Positions 15,566 to 25,655 of a DNA stretch of 64,000 nucleotides are shown here, in pieces. The notes below the pieces were generated by a model. It was not told the DNA's origin. It did not search any database and worked only from the letters and a program-made list of their open reading frames with translations. The DNA comes from Bradyrhizobium sp. WD16. GTDB taxonomy: Bacteria; Pseudomonadota; Alphaproteobacteria; Rhizobiales; Xanthobacteraceae. Both the position numbers and the translations under genes were made by a program. Location of the stretch: contig NZ_CP028908.1 in assembly GCF_024181725.1 (NCBI RefSeq), forward strand, positions 1,364,001 through 1,428,000. Reading direction: 5' to 3'. How positions within the stretch are numbered: position 1 is the stretch's first letter; every line of letters starts with the position of its first letter.

Positions 15566-16531
15566 TTGCCGACCGACAAGAGTTCGATCGTGCAGCGTAT
15601 CGCCCGCGCCGAGCTGTCGCCGTCGCATCGGCAGATTGCTGACTATGTGCTCGATCGCCCATTGCGCGTGGCCACCATGCGGGTGGAGGATCTCGCCGAA
15701 ATCGTCGGCGTTTCAGTGCCCACCGTTAACCGTTTCGCCCGCGCGCTCGACTTCGAGGGCTACGCGCAATTCCGCGCGGCGCTCGTGCACGACTTCGAGG
15801 CAGCGCTCGCCCCAGTCGAGAAGCTTCGCGCCGCTCCGGACGATACCGGCAACGCCGCCAATGTGTTCGCCGATGCTCTCGCCCAGATTGCGCAGAACAC
15901 GGAGCGGACCATGCGTATGCTTAGCGAGGAGGAATGCAGGCGCGCTGTCGAGGCGATCCTCACGGCGCGCAGGATCTGTATCATCGGTTTAGGCGCGAGC
16001 GCCTGGCTCGGCGGCCTGCTCCAGCATCGGCTCGATTCAATCTGCGACGACATACACTCGCTCGCGAGCGTCGAGGGCGCGGCCTACGCGGCGAAGGCGC
16101 TGCGCCGCCTCGGCCCCGGCGACCTCGCGATCGCGATCGCGTTCCCTCGCTACCTCGCCGACACGATTCTACTTGCCAAACGGGCACGCGAGACCGGTGC
16201 AGCGATTCTCGTGCTGACCGACAGCCCGCATTCGCCGATTGCGCCGCTTGCCGACATTGCGCTCTACGCTGCGACGGAGAGCCGCTTCTTCGCCAATTGC
16301 GAGGCAGCCGTGCTCGCTCTGATAGAAGCGCTGGCGGCAGCGGTCGCCCATGCCTCCGGACGCTCGATCGAGGCCGCCGAACGGCTCGTCGAGGCCGTGC
16401 TGCCGTGGCTCCACGACGGCCATTCCACGGCGCTGCGCCCGAGCCTTGCGAAGGCCGTTCCGAAAACCGGCGCCCCGCGCGCGAATGCTGCGACCGACGC
16501 TCCGGCGGAATCATCAAAGGACCATCCATGA
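15566..16531 (+). CDS. MurR/RpiR-family transcriptional regulator
   Basis: About 321 residues. An N-terminal RpiR helix-turn-helix ([36 protein letters not shown]) is followed by a SIS sugar-isomerase-like ligand domain ([49 protein letters not shown]). SIS-domain regulators usually sense phosphosugars; here the operon suggests a peptide- or amino-acid-related signal, but that is inference. The start is uncertain: TTG 15566 has a G-rich run a few bases upstream, and no ATG is in frame nearby. Its stop overlaps the ABC ATPase start (ATGA), so it is the first gene of the importer operon. Confidence 0.85.
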   Translation: MPTDKSSIVQRIARAELSPSHRQIADYVLDRPLRVATMRVEDLAEIVGVSVPTVNRFARALDFEGYAQFRAALVHDFEAALAPVEKLRAAPDDTGNAANVFADALAQIAQNTERTMRMLSEEECRRAVEAILTARRICIIGLGASAWLGGLLQHRLDSICDDIHSLASVEGAAYAAKALRRLGPGDLAIAIAFPRYLADTILLAKRARETGAAILVLTDSPHSPIAPLADIALYAATESRFFANCEAAVLALIEALAAAVAHASGRSIEAAERLVEAVLPWLHDGHSTALRPSLAKAVPKTGAPRANAATDAPAESSKDHP

Positions 16532-18447
16532 CTACCGCTATCGCGACCGCTCCTGATGCCCCGGCGCAACGGTCTTCCTCCCTGCCAGATGGATGCGTGC
16601 TCGCCGTCACAGGCCTCACTATCCGCTTCACGACCTCCGAACGGACGGTCACCGCCGTTGAGGACGTCTCATTTTCGGTGGAGCGCGGCGAGACGCTGGC
16701 GATCGTCGGCGAGTCCGGCTCGGGCAAGTCGGTGACCTCGCTTGGGCTGATGCGTCTCGTCGAGCATGGCGGCGGAAAGATCGATGCCGGGCGCATGCTT
16801 TTCCGCCGCCGTTCAGGTGCGGTCATCGACCTCGCGACCGCGAGCGGCAAAACCATGCGCGACATCCGCGGCGCGGACATCGCGATGATCTTCCAGGAGC
16901 CGATGACCTCGCTCAATCCGGTGTTTAGCGTCGGCGAGCAGATCGCGGAGTCGATCAGGCTGCATCAGGGTCTGTCACGGACGGCGGCACTCGCGGAGGC
17001 GCTGCGCATGCTCGACCTCGTGCGCATCCCCGAGGCGCGCAACGTCCTCGATCGTTTCCCGCATCAGCTTTCCGGCGGAATGCGCCAGCGGGTGGTGATA
17101 GCGATGGCGCTGTCATGCCGGCCCTCGCTGCTGATCGCCGACGAGCCGACCACCGCGCTCGACGTGACCGTCCAGGCGCAGATCCTCGAACTTATCCGCC
17201 AGCTCCAGGCGGAGATGAAGATGGGCGTCTTGTTCATCACGCACGATATGGGCGTCGTCGCCGAGATCGCAGAGCGCGCGCTGGTCATGCGCCGCGGCAG
17301 CACGATCGAGGAGGGGGCCACCGAGGCGATTTTTGCGGCGGCACGCCATCCCTATACGCGCGCGCTGCTCTCGGCCGTGCCGCGTCTCGGTGCCATGACC
17401 GGAACGGACGCGCCGCGCGCCTTCGAATTTCTGCGTACCGACGACAGCGGCGGCACGGCCGCCGGTGCGGCGCATCCGCCGGTCGCAGTCGGCGCCGCGC
17501 CGATCCTCAAAGTCCGCAATCTCGTCACGCGGTTCGCCCTGGCGAGTGGGCTGCTCGGCAGAGTGAGCCGGCGTGTCCACGCCGTCGAGAAGGTCAGTTT
17601 TGATCTCTATCCGGGCGAAACCCTGTCGCTTGTCGGCGAATCCGGATGCGGCAAGTCGACGACCGGCCGTTCGTTACTCCGACTGGTAGACAGCGAGAGC
17701 GGCATCGTCGAGTTCGGCGGCCGAAATGTGCTCGAGATGCCGGCGAACGGGTTCCGGGAGCTGCGCAGAAACATCCAGTTTGTGTTTCAAGATCCTTTCG
17801 CCTCGCTCGATCCGCGCAAGACCGTCGGGTACTCGATCATGGAGCCGCTCATCGTCCACGGCTTGGCGAGCGGTGCGGCGGCGCGCGCGCGGGTGCGTCG
17901 GCTGCTCGAACGCGTCGGATTGTCGGCCGGCCACGCCGATCACTATCCACACGAATTCTCCGGCGGCCAGCGCCAGCGCATCGCGATCGCCCGCGCACTC
18001 GTGCTTGAGCCAAAAGTGGTCATCGCTGACGAGTCCGTTTCCGCGCTTGATGTCTCGATCCAGGCGCAGATCGTGAACCTGCTGATGGAGCTCCAGCGCG
18101 AGCTGGGCGTCGCGTATCTCTTCATCTCCCACGACATGGCGGTCGTCGAACGGATCAGCCATCGCGTTGCTGTCATGTATCTCGGCCAGATCGTCGAGAT
18201 CGGGCCGCGCCGCGCCATCTTCGAGAACCCTCAGCATCCCTATACGCGCAAGCTGATGGCAGCCGTGCCGGTCGCTGATCCGACGCGGCGTCACGGCCGT
18301 CGCGAGCTCGCCGCCGAGGATCTGCCGAGCCCGATCCGGGACGTCGGTGACGATCCGCCGGTCGAGCCGCTCCACGAAGTCGGTCCCGGCCATTTCGTCG
18401 CCCGCCACCCGATCGGCGCATTCGACTGCGGATCTTCCTCGTTCTGA
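16528..18447 (+). CDS. Dual ATP-binding protein of a peptide/nickel-type ABC importer (GsiA-like)
   Basis: A 639-residue fusion of the two ATPases that are separate in Dpp/Opp systems. Half one: Walker [10 protein letters not shown], signature LSGGMRQR, Walker [13 protein letters not shown]. Half two: Walker [12 protein letters not shown], signature [15 protein letters not shown], Walker [13 protein letters not shown]. Each half ends with an oligopeptide-transporter C-terminal extension ([12 protein letters not shown] and [12 protein letters not shown]). Fused forms such as GsiA energise glutathione or peptide uptake. It follows the regulator with a four-base overlap and precedes its own binding protein and permeases. 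Confidence 0.93.
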   Translation: MTTAIATAPDAPAQRSSSLPDGCVLAVTGLTIRFTTSERTVTAVEDVSFSVERGETLAIVGESGSGKSVTSLGLMRLVEHGGGKIDAGRMLFRRRSGAVIDLATASGKTMRDIRGADIAMIFQEPMTSLNPVFSVGEQIAESIRLHQGLSRTAALAEALRMLDLVRIPEARNVLDRFPHQLSGGMRQRVVIAMALSCRPSLLIADEPTTALDVTVQAQILELIRQLQAEMKMGVLFITHDMGVVAEIAERALVMRRGSTIEEGATEAIFAAARHPYTRALLSAVPRLGAMTGTDAPRAFEFLRTDDSGGTAAGAAHPPVAVGAAPILKVRNLVTRFALASGLLGRVSRRVHAVEKVSFDLYPGETLSLVGESGCGKSTTGRSLLRLVDSESGIVEFGGRNVLEMPANGFRELRRNIQFVFQDPFASLDPRKTVGYSIMEPLIVHGLASGAAARARVRRLLERVGLSAGHADHYPHEFSGGQRQRIAIARALVLEPKVVIADESVSALDVSIQAQIVNLLMELQRELGVAYLFISHDMAVVERISHRVAVMYLGQIVEIGPRRAIFENPQHPYTRKLMAAVPVADPTRRHGRRELAAEDLPSPIRDVGDDPPVEPLHEVGPGHFVARHPIGAFDCGSSSF

Positions 18448-18472
18448 CCTTCAAAACCGGAGTCTTCCACCA

Positions 18473-20008
18473 ATGAAATGCCCCAGCCTTAAGATCGCCT
18501 GCGGCCTCGCCGGGCTCCTTTCGTTCGGTCATACGGCGCTCGCTGCCGGCGGCGTTGTCCTGGCCATCGGCGGCCAGCCGGAGACACTCGATCCGTACAA
18601 TACCAACACGACCCTGACGACGGCTGTGACCAAGTCGTTCTACCAGGGCCTGTTCGAATTCGACAAAGATCTGAAGGTCCGTCCGGTACTCGTGGAGAGT
18701 TACACGGTCTCCGACGACGGCCTCGTCTACACATTCAGGCTCCGCCAGGGCGTCAAGTTTCACGACGGCACCGACTTCAACGCGGCGGCGGTCAAGACGA
18801 ACTTTGACCGCGTGATGAACCCGGACAACAAGCTCGCCCGGTTCAACCAGTTCAATCGCATAGCGAAAACCGAGGCGACCGCGCCATACACGGTGACGAT
18901 CACGTTGAAGGAGCCGTTCGGCCCCTTCATCAACTCGCTTGCGCACCCCTCGGCCGCAATGATTTCTCCGGCCGCGCTCGCCAAGTGGGGCAAGGACATC
19001 GCCTTCCATCCGGTCGGCACCGGCCCGTTCGTGTTCGAGGACTGGAAGCAGACCGACTACGTCAAGGGCAGGAAGTTCGACGATTACTGGCGAAAGGGCT
19101 TCCCCAAGGTCGATTCCATCACCTGGAAGCCAGTACTCGAGAACAATACCCGCGCTGCGATGCTGCAGACCGGCGAAGCCGATTTCGCCTATCCGTTGCC
19201 CTACGAGCAGGCGGCCGCGCTCCAGAGCAACGACAAGCTGAAGACCACGATCAGCCCGTCGATCATCCTGCGGTACGTCAGCTTCAACATGCTTCAAAAG
19301 CCGTTCAACGACGTGCGCGTGCGCCAGGCGATCAACTACGCGATCAACAAGGAGGCACTCGCCAAGGTCGCCTTCGGAGGTTTCGCGGCGCCGGCCGACA
19401 GCTACGTGCCAGAGGGCGTGCTCTACGCTCACAAGATGGCGCCGTGGCCCTACAATCCGGCGAAGGCGAAAGCGCTACTCGCCGAGGCCGGCTACCCAAA
19501 CGGCTTCGAATCGGCGCTCTGGAGCGCCTACACGACCACAACCGCGCAGAAGACGATCCAGTTCCTGCAGCAGCAGCTCGCCCAGGTCGGCGTCAAGGTC
19601 CAGATTCAGGCACTTGAACCCGGCCAGCGTACCGAATGGGTACAGACCGCACCGGATCCACAGGCCGCGAAGGTCCGCATGTACTATGCTGGCTGGTCGT
19701 CCTCGACCGGCGAAGCCGACTGGGCGCTGCGCCCGCTGCTTGCGACCGAGGCTTGGCCGCCGAAGCTCAACAACACCGCTTATTACAGCAATCCCGAGGT
19801 CGACGCCTTGATCTCCAAGGCGCTGAGGTCTGTCAAGGACGACGAAAGGGCGGCGATCTACAAGGAAGCCCAGGAGAAGATCTATCAGGACGCGCCCTGG
19901 GCGCTCCTCGTGATCGAGAAGAACGTCTACGCCACCGCCAAGCGTCTTTCCGGCATCTACGTCATGCCGGACTCGAACATCGATTCCGGTGATATCGCCG
20001 TCGAATGA
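18473..20008 (+). CDS. Periplasmic substrate-binding protein, family 5 (peptide-type ABC importer)
   Basis: A 511-residue precursor with signal peptide (about residues 1-24, SFGHTALAAGG). The mature protein is a family 5 extracellular solute-binding protein: GGQPETLDPYNTNTTL near the start, YTFRLRQGVKFHDGTDF near residue 85-101 and VRQAINYAINKEAL near 283-296. This family binds peptides, glutathione, opines or nickel; ligand cannot be read from sequence. It starts 25 bases after the ATPase gene. Confidence 0.92.
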   Translation: MKCPSLKIACGLAGLLSFGHTALAAGGVVLAIGGQPETLDPYNTNTTLTTAVTKSFYQGLFEFDKDLKVRPVLVESYTVSDDGLVYTFRLRQGVKFHDGTDFNAAAVKTNFDRVMNPDNKLARFNQFNRIAKTEATAPYTVTITLKEPFGPFINSLAHPSAAMISPAALAKWGKDIAFHPVGTGPFVFEDWKQTDYVKGRKFDDYWRKGFPKVDSITWKPVLENNTRAAMLQTGEADFAYPLPYEQAAALQSNDKLKTTISPSIILRYVSFNMLQKPFNDVRVRQAINYAINKEALAKVAFGGFAAPADSYVPEGVLYAHKMAPWPYNPAKAKALLAEAGYPNGFESALWSAYTTTTAQKTIQFLQQQLAQVGVKVQIQALEPGQRTEWVQTAPDPQAAKVRMYYAGWSSSTGEADWALRPLLATEAWPPKLNNTAYYSNPEVDALISKALRSVKDDERAAIYKEAQEKIYQDAPWALLVIEKNVYATAKRLSGIYVMPDSNIDSGDIAVE

Positions 20009-20089
20009 TCGCCCGATCGGAGGGTGTCGACATCGTCGCCACCCCTCAATCGTCCATCTCCTGTTTCGCCTAACATCGGTTGTGGGGTC

Positions 20090-21010
20090 ATGCTCGGCTA
20101 CTTCGTGAAACGGCTCTTGGGGCTCGCGCCGACGCTCGCGATCGTAGCGGTGCTGGTGTTCCTGTTCGTGCATATGCTGCCGGGCGATCCGGCGAGGCTT
20201 GCCGCCGGCCAGGACGCCGACGAACAGACGGTCGCGCTGGTGCGCAGCGAGCTCGGGCTTGACAAGCCGCTGCCGCAGCAGTTCGCGACTTATTTCGGCC
20301 AGATGCTGCACGGCGATTTAGGCCGCTCGATCCGGACCCACAGGCCGGTCTCGACCGAGATCAGCGAGCGATTCATACCGACGCTGCTGCTCACTCTCGC
20401 CAGCATGGTCTGGGCGGTCGCCTCCGGTCTCGCGATCGGCATCGTGTCGGCGGTCTCTCGCAACGGCTGGCCGGATCGGCTCGGCATGACGCTCGCGGTT
20501 TCCGGCATCTCGTTCCCGCCGTTCGCGCTAGGCATGCTCCTGATGCAGATATTCGCCGTCGAACTCGGCTGGCTGCCAACGGTCGGCGCCGACAGCTGGC
20601 GCCACTATGTGCTGCCGTCGCTGACGCTCGGCGCCGCAGTTGCTGCGATCATGGCCCGCTTTACCCGCGCCTCCTTCGTCGACGTGATCGGCGAGGACTT
20701 TGTGCGCACCGCCCGCGCCAAGGGACTTAACGAGCGTGTCGTAATCCTCAAGCATTGTCTGCGCAACGCGTTGATCCCGGTCGTGACCATGATGGGCCTG
20801 CAATTCGGCTTCCTGCTCGGCGGCTCGATTGTGGTCGAGGCGGTGTTCAACTGGCCGGGTGTCGGTCGACTGCTCATCGATGCGGTCGCGCAGCGCGATT
20901 ACCCGGTGATCCAGGGGCTCGTGCTCCTGTTTTCGACCGAATTCATCCTGATCAATCTCGCCGTCGATCTGCTCTATGGCGTGATCAACCCGACAGTCCG
21001 CTACGAGTGA
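20090..21010 (+). CDS. ABC importer permease, DppB/GsiC type
   Basis: A 306-residue membrane protein with the standard opening [17 protein letters not shown] and about six helices. The EAA-type cytoplasmic loop ([17 protein letters not shown]) near residues 200-217 contacts the ATPase. The ATG at 20090 was chosen over the longer frame from 20024 because DppB proteins begin with this first membrane helix. It pairs with the downstream DppC-type permease seven bases on. Confidence 0.92.
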   Translation: MLGYFVKRLLGLAPTLAIVAVLVFLFVHMLPGDPARLAAGQDADEQTVALVRSELGLDKPLPQQFATYFGQMLHGDLGRSIRTHRPVSTEISERFIPTLLLTLASMVWAVASGLAIGIVSAVSRNGWPDRLGMTLAVSGISFPPFALGMLLMQIFAVELGWLPTVGADSWRHYVLPSLTLGAAVAAIMARFTRASFVDVIGEDFVRTARAKGLNERVVILKHCLRNALIPVVTMMGLQFGFLLGGSIVVEAVFNWPGVGRLLIDAVAQRDYPVIQGLVLLFSTEFILINLAVDLLYGVINPTVRYE

Positions 21011-21017
21011 GGCAGCC

Positions 21018-21929
21018 ATGATCGAGCCTGTCGCCGCCGGCACCGCCGGCTCCGCAGCCTTAGCGGCGGCTTCCGGTTCTGTCCGGACGCCATGGACTGA
21101 ATTCTGGCGCAAGTTCCGCCGCCAAAAGGTCGCGCTCGTGGCGCTCGGCTTCATTGCCGTACTGTGCCTTGCGGCCATCGTCGCGCCCGCGATCGCGCCC
21201 TACGACGCGGAGAATTTCTTCGACTATGATCAGATCAACGCAGGCCCGTCGTGGGCGCACCTGCTCGGCGTCGATCCGCTCGGCCGGGACATCTTCAGCC
21301 GTATCCTGATGGGCGCACGGATCTCGCTTGCGACCGGCTTCCTTTCGGTCGCGCTCGGCAGCATCGTGGGCACCTTGCTCGGTCTGCTCGCGGGCTACTA
21401 CGAAGGCTGGCGGGACCGCATCGTGATGCGCATCTGCGACGTCTTGTTCGCATTTCCGGGCATCCTGCTCGCACTCGGCATCGTCGCAATTCTCGGTCCG
21501 TCGCTCGTCAACGTCGTTGTCGCGGTCTCGGTCTTCTCGGTTCCGGCCTTCGCGCGCCTCGTTCGCGGCTCGACATTGGTGCTCAAGCGGATGACCTACA
21601 TTGAAGCCGTCAGGAGCATTGGCGCCTCGGATTGGACGATCCTGATCCACCATATCCTGCCTGGCACGATTTCCTCGATCATCGTCTACTTCTCCATGCG
21701 GCTCGGAACCTCAATCATCACCGCGGCGAGCTTGTCGTTTCTCGGCCTCGGCGCGCAGCCGCCGACGCCTGAGTGGGGCGCCATGCTCAGCGAGGCGCGC
21801 GCCGACATGGTCAACGCGCCTCACGTCGCGCTCTTCCCGAGCCTGGCGATCTTCCTAACCGTGCTCGCCTTCAATCTTCTCGGTGACGGCCTGCGCGACG
21901 CGCTCGACCCCAAGATCGACCGCAGATGA
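21018..21929 (+). CDS. ABC importer permease, DppC/GsiD type
   Basis: A 303-residue permease. The N-terminal [17 protein letters not shown] is the typical OppC_N region, followed by the external [16 protein letters not shown] motif and the loop [19 protein letters not shown] near residues 194-212. It completes the importer with the preceding permease, ATPase and binding protein. Its stop overlaps the start of a peptidase remnant (ATGA). Confidence 0.93.
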   Translation: MIEPVAAGTAGSAALAAASGSVRTPWTEFWRKFRRQKVALVALGFIAVLCLAAIVAPAIAPYDAENFFDYDQINAGPSWAHLLGVDPLGRDIFSRILMGARISLATGFLSVALGSIVGTLLGLLAGYYEGWRDRIVMRICDVLFAFPGILLALGIVAILGPSLVNVVVAVSVFSVPAFARLVRGSTLVLKRMTYIEAVRSIGASDWTILIHHILPGTISSIIVYFSMRLGTSIITAASLSFLGLGAQPPTPEWGAMLSEARADMVNAPHVALFPSLAIFLTVLAFNLLGDGLRDALDPKIDRR

Positions 21930-22075
21930 CGGCCAAGGCAGCGTCCGAGACCCAGCGGCCGCCACGGATCGGTCGCCTCCCGGCCGGCCCACAGGAGGCG
22001 ATCTCCGACGTCGCGGGTGTCGCGGTTGAGGTGCTGCCTGAACTCTTGTCCCCCGCAGCAAAGGATCTCCCATGA
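21926..22075 (+). pseudogene. Remnant of a P1-family (DmpA/S58-like) peptidase
   Basis: A 49-codon frame whose residues 14-34 (RIGRLPAGPQEAISDVAGV and on) match the N-terminus of P1/DmpA aminopeptidases, in which the usual run is G-x-L-P-T-G-P-x-N-A-I-T-D-V-x-G-V. It then passes directly to a short unrelated or C-terminal-like tail. The catalytic core is missing, consistent with a large in-frame deletion. Both ends keep four-base ATGA overlaps with their neighbours, so it may still act as a translational bridge. A peptidase fits this peptide-importer operon. Confidence 0.55.
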
Positions 22076-23115
22076 GAGCGCTATCCAAGTCGTCGCATGC
22101 AACTAAGGAACAGACGCGCCCCGGCAACGGCGACGACGAGCGTGCCACGAATGAGAGGGGTCCGGTCGCAATCGCGATCCACGGCGGCTGCGGCGTTATG
22201 GCGAAGGCGGATCTAACGGATGCGGAATGGGCCGAGGCGCGCGCCGCGCTCGCCGAGGCGCTGCGCGCCGGCTGGAGGATCCTGGCCGCCGGCGGGCGAG
22301 CGCTGGATGCGGTCGAGGCCGCCGTCGTCGCGATGGAGGACAGTCCGCACTTCAACGCGGGTCACGGCGCGGCGCTCAACGAGGCCGGCTTCCACGAACT
22401 GGATGCCTCGATCATGGACGGCGCAACGCTTTCTGCCGGCGCGGTGACGCTCGTCCGGCACATCCGCAATCCGATCAGGGCCGCCCGTGCCGTGCTCGAG
22501 CGAAGCGAGGCGGTCTTTCTCGGCGGCGAGGCGGCCGACGTATTCGCCCGCGCCCAGGGCATGGCGACCGTCGAGCAGAGCTATTTCACCACGGAGCGGC
22601 ACGTGAAGGCACTCGCGACGATGAAGGCGCGCCAGGCGGCAGGCGAGCAGGCCATGGCTAGCGAAGCGGAGAAGCACGGGACCGTCGGCGCCGTCGCGCT
22701 CGACCGGTGCGGACACCTGGCGGCCGCGACCTCGACCGGCGGCTACACCAACAAGCCCGTCGGCAGGATCGGAGACAGTCCAGTGATCGGCGCCGGCACC
22801 TACGCTCGCGACGGCATCGTCGCGGTCTCCGGTACCGGCAAGGGCGAGGTTTTCCTTCGCCACGCGGTCGGCCACGAGGTCGCGAGCCGGATCGCTTATT
22901 TGGGCGAGACAGTCGCACAGGCGGCGAACAAGGTCGTCCACGGCGACCTGGCGCCACACCGGATCGGCGCTGGCCTCGTTGCAGTCGGCGCAGACGGCTC
23001 GATCGCGGCGCCCTACAACACCGACGGCATGTTTCGAGGCTGGGTCGCAACCGATGGCCGCATGTGCATCGCGACCCACGACGAGATTTGGGAGTTCTGC
23101 GGCGACCGGCCGTGA
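22072..23115 (+). CDS. Isoaspartyl peptidase / L-asparaginase (Ntn hydrolase)
   Basis: A 347-residue precursor of the type 2 asparaginase family. IAIHGGCGVM near residues 34-43 and FNAGHGAALNEAG are family signatures. The autoprocessing nucleophile is Thr204 in KHGTVGAVALD, and STGGYTNKPVGRIGDSPVIGAGTYA follows in two conserved segments. It cleaves beta-aspartyl dipeptides and asparagine. Together with the peptide-type importer it suggests uptake and breakdown of (iso)aspartyl peptides. It is the last gene of the operon and overlaps the peptidase remnant (ATGA). Confidence 0.93.
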   Translation: MRALSKSSHATKEQTRPGNGDDERATNERGPVAIAIHGGCGVMAKADLTDAEWAEARAALAEALRAGWRILAAGGRALDAVEAAVVAMEDSPHFNAGHGAALNEAGFHELDASIMDGATLSAGAVTLVRHIRNPIRAARAVLERSEAVFLGGEAADVFARAQGMATVEQSYFTTERHVKALATMKARQAAGEQAMASEAEKHGTVGAVALDRCGHLAAATSTGGYTNKPVGRIGDSPVIGAGTYARDGIVAVSGTGKGEVFLRHAVGHEVASRIAYLGETVAQAANKVVHGDLAPHRIGAGLVAVGADGSIAAPYNTDGMFRGWVATDGRMCIATHDEIWEFCGDRP

Positions 23116-23178
23116 ATTCGCTTAATCCAAGCTCGGGATGTTCGGAGAGAGCCGTGCGTTCGCAGTTTTGAACCGGTG

Positions 23179-23254
23179 TGGTGCCCAGGGGCGGAATCGA
23201 ACCACCGACACTGCGATTTTCAGTCGCATGCTCTACCAACTGAGCTACCTGGGC
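23179..23254 (-). tRNA. tRNA-Phe (anticodon GAA)
   Basis: A 76-base cloverleaf including encoded CCA. Acceptor arms GCCCAGG/CCTGGGC, D arm GCTC..GAGC, anticodon loop CTGAAAA with GAA at its centre, and T arm with GGTTCGATTCC. It is not carrying an inserted element. Confidence 0.97.
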
Positions 23255-23529
23255 GTCTTGCCCGGCGAGGCGGGAAGAGCGCCGGTTTATAGGCAGCCAG
23301 CGCCGCCCTGTCCAGCCGCCCCAAGCTAAAAAATGGCGGCTGGGGACGGCCGGCCGAGCGCCGGCAAGCCCTTGAGGGATTTAGCGGTTCTTGCGGCGGG
23401 GCGGGTGGGCGCGGGCGCGCGGCGGGCCAGGGCGACGGGCGCGGCGCCCGTTCCGACCGGCACGACGTACTGGCTCGCCCGGTCGGAGGCAAGGTCGGGG
23501 CCGGGCGATGACGACGGAGGGGAGCGACG

Positions 23530-23604
23530 CTAGTGTCCTGTCTCCGAATTACCGCTTCATTTGCCTCACCCTCGCACGGTAATTCGGAGACATAAGGACA
23601 CTAG
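23530..23604. repeat. Palindromic element family B
   Basis: CTAGTGTCCTGTCTCCGAAT start and GGAGACATAAGGACACTAG end. A linker GCAAAATCAAAGCG joins it to the next element, nearly the same as at 14922. Confidence 0.9.
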
Positions 23605-23617
23605 CAAAATCAAAGCG

Positions 23618-23696
23618 CTAGTGTGGCTTATGTCTCGCAATTGCCTACGAGAGACTTGCCGCAAAGGCGGTAGGCAATTGCGAGACGCCACACTCG
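23618..23696. repeat. Palindromic element family C
   Basis: Arms TCTCGCAATTGCCTAC and GTAGGCAATTGCGAGA; ends CTAGTGTGGC and GCCACACTCG. Confidence 0.9.
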
Positions 23697-23752
23697 TTGT
23701 CCATATCTCCAGCGTCCCGGCGTACTTTAAATGCCAGGCGACGGATGAGCGA

Positions 23753-23941
23753 TTAATCCTGTTCGACGTCGTCGTCGCGCGCCGGAATGCGGTAGGAGCC
23801 GGTCAGCCAGTGGCCGAGATCGATCTGCCGGCAGCGATCGGAGCAGAACGGCGCAGCGGCAGCGGTCGCCGGCTTGCCGCAGACCGGGCACGGCTTGCCG
23901 GGCGCAGCCGGCGCCGTCTTCTGTTTCTTCTCAGGAGGCAT
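23753..23941 (-). CDS. yacG: YacG, zinc-binding DNA gyrase inhibitor
   Basis: A 62-residue protein with the four-cysteine zinc site CPVCGK...[11 protein letters not shown] followed by [10 protein letters not shown], the YacG signature. YacG binds GyrB and blocks DNA binding by gyrase. It lies 17 bases after maf, the arrangement common in alphaproteobacteria. Confidence 0.93.
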   Translation of the reverse strand: MPPEKKQKTAPAAPGKPCPVCGKPATAAAAPFCSDRCRQIDLGHWLTGSYRIPARDDDVEQD

Positions 23942-23958
23942 TGGTCTCAGGAATCATC

Positions 23959-24582
23959 TCAGGAGGCATCGAGCCAGCCGGAACGGATCGGATAGCCCTC
24001 GCCGCCGAGCAGGCTCGCCGTCTCGTACAGCGGCAGGCCGACCACGCTGGTGTAGGAGCCGACCAGCTTGACGACGAACGAGCCGGCGATGCCCTGCACC
24101 GCGTAGCCGCCGGCCTTGCCGCGCCATTCGCCGGAATCGACATAGCCCGCGATGTCTTCGTCGTTGAGGCGCTTGAAGCGCACCCGCGTCTCGACGAGGC
24201 GCTGGCGGAAGGCTTCCTTCGGCGTCACCACGCAGATCGCGCTGTAGACCCGGTGATTGCGCCCGGACAGCAGCCGCAGGCACTGGCTCGCCTCCTCCAC
24301 CAGCTCCGCCTTGGGCAGGATGCGCCGGCCCACCGCCACCACGGTGTCGGCGGCGATGATGAAGGCGCCGCGCAGTTCGTCGTCGAGCTTGACCGCCTCG
24401 AGCGTCGCCTCGGCCTTGGCCCGGGCGAGCCGCGTCGCGCAGGCGCGCGGCAGTTCGCCCTTCCTCGGGGTTTCGTCGACATCGGCTGGGCGCAGCGCAT
24501 CCGGCTCGATGCCGGCCTGGTTGAGGAGCGCGAGGCGGCGGGGCGAGCCCGAGGCGAGGACGAGTTTTTGGCGGCCGAGCAT
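23959..24582 (-). CDS. maf: Maf-family nucleotide pyrophosphatase
   Basis: A 207-residue protein opening [19 protein letters not shown], the Maf phosphate-binding loop, with [18 protein letters not shown] near residues 74-91 and a [16 protein letters not shown] segment near 153-168. Maf proteins hydrolyse non-canonical or canonical NTPs (dTTP, UTP, CTP) and are linked to septum control. It precedes yacG in a probable two-gene unit. Confidence 0.93.
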   Translation of the reverse strand: MLGRQKLVLASGSPRRLALLNQAGIEPDALRPADVDETPRKGELPRACATRLARAKAEATLEAVKLDDELRGAFIIAADTVVAVGRRILPKAELVEEASQCLRLLSGRNHRVYSAICVVTPKEAFRQRLVETRVRFKRLNDEDIAGYVDSGEWRGKAGGYAVQGIAGSFVVKLVGSYTSVVGLPLYETASLLGGEGYPIRSGWLDAS

Positions 24583-24687
24583 GCGTTCAGACGAAGGTCG
24601 GAGCGAGGATGGCGGGGACGAGGCCCGGCCGGCGATGGCGGCGGAAACTACCGGAAGCGTTCAAGTTCCACAACTGCGGCACAGCCG

Positions 24688-25149
24688 TCAGTCCGCGCCG
24701 CGCGGAACCGAGCCGAAGCGGCGGCGGATGCGCATCAGGAGCCCGTCGCAGACCTCGCGATAGGCGGCGAGCTTCTGCTCGCGGCTGCCTTCGGTGTCGG
24801 TCGGGTCCGGCGTCGGCCAGTATTCCACCTCCGCCGCCGAGGTGCGGGTGAGTTCCAGCGCCTTGTGATGGGCCTCCGGCGACAGGGTGATGATGAGGTC
24901 GAAATTGAAGCCTTCCCAGTCCTCCAGCTCCTCGAAGGTCTGCGGCTTGTGGCGCGAGATGTCCTGGCCGAGCTCGGCCATCACCGCCACGGCGAAGGGA
25001 TCGATCTCGCCCTTGCGCACGCCGGCCGAGCGGACATAGAGCGTCGAGGGAAACATGTGGTGCAGCAGGCTCTCGGCCATCGGCGAGCGCACGCTGTTGA
25101 GGCCGCAGGCGAACAGCACCGACTGCGGATGGCGCGGGCGCGCATCCAT
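24688..25149 (-). CDS. Low-molecular-weight protein-tyrosine phosphatase family protein
   Basis: A 153-residue protein with the P-loop VLFACGLNSVRSPMAESLL, containing Cys-x5-Arg near residues 15-21, and the late acidic WPTPDPTDTEGSR that supplies the general acid Asp. The family includes tyrosine phosphatases and arsenate reductases; in alphaproteobacteria this gene regularly sits beside UPF0262 and hisD, as here, and is of uncertain substrate. It starts eight bases after the UPF0262 stop. Confidence 0.88.
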   Translation of the reverse strand: MDARPRHPQSVLFACGLNSVRSPMAESLLHHMFPSTLYVRSAGVRKGEIDPFAVAVMAELGQDISRHKPQTFEELEDWEGFNFDLIITLSPEAHHKALELTRTSAAEVEYWPTPDPTDTEGSREQKLAAYREVCDGLLMRIRRRFGSVPRGAD

Positions 25150-25157
25150 CCGGCAAA

Positions 25158-25655
25158 CTAGCCTTTCCAGTGCAGCACGGAGATCAGCGTGAACAGGCGC
25201 CGCGCGGTCTCGAAATCGACCCGCACCTTGCCATCCAGCCGCTCCATCAGCGTGCGCGAGCCTTCGTCATGGATGCCGCGCCGGCCCATGTCGATCGCCT
25301 CGATCTTGTCGGGGGTCGCGGTGCGGATCGCATGATAGTAGCTGTCGCAGATCATGAAGTAGTCCTTCACGATCCGGCGGAACGGCGTCAGGGACAACAG
25401 GTGCACCACCACCGGGGTCGCATCCTCGCGGCGGATGTCGAACATCAGGCGGTTGCCGGAGATGCCGAGATGCAGCGTATAGGGCCCGCCGGCGTCGCCC
25501 GCCGGCGCGAACAGGTTCTGCTCGATCAGGTCGTAGATGGCGATCGCCCGCTCATGCTCGATATCCGGGCCCGAACGACCGATCGATTCCTCGTCGAGGG
25601 TCACCGCGACGATGCGGTTGTTGCGGTCGTCCTGTTCGGGCGCGGGGCTCATCAT
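25158..25655 (-). CDS. UPF0262 family protein
   Basis: A 165-residue protein typical of UPF0262, found in alphaproteobacteria: [21 protein letters not shown] near residues 16-36, then YDLIEQNLF and [19 protein letters not shown]. Function unknown. The start at 25655 overlaps the hisD stop (ATGATGA, with a second ATG at 25652). Gene order hisD-UPF0262-phosphatase is conserved in this group. Confidence 0.88.
   Translation of the reverse strand: MMSPAPEQDDRNNRIVAVTLDEESIGRSGPDIEHERAIAIYDLIEQNLFAPAGDAGGPYTLHLGISGNRLMFDIRREDATPVVVHLLSLTPFRRIVKDYFMICDSYYHAIRTATPDKIEAIDMGRRGIHDEGSRTLMERLDGKVRVDFETARRLFTLISVLHWKG

Larger units (their letters stand above)
23255..23752. other. Intergenic region with palindromic elements B and C
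   Basis: No gene seen. The first half is very G/C-rich; around 23457-23515 it contains a piece related to the rhizobial intergenic repeat near 40300. The second half is a B-linker-C pair (23530-23696). Confidence 0.7.

Noticed and set aside
23333-23533. A 66-codon frame downstream of tRNA-Phe
   Set aside because: Gly/Ala/Arg-rich translation of a G/C-rich gap that overlaps a known repeat remnant; no ribosome site or homology.
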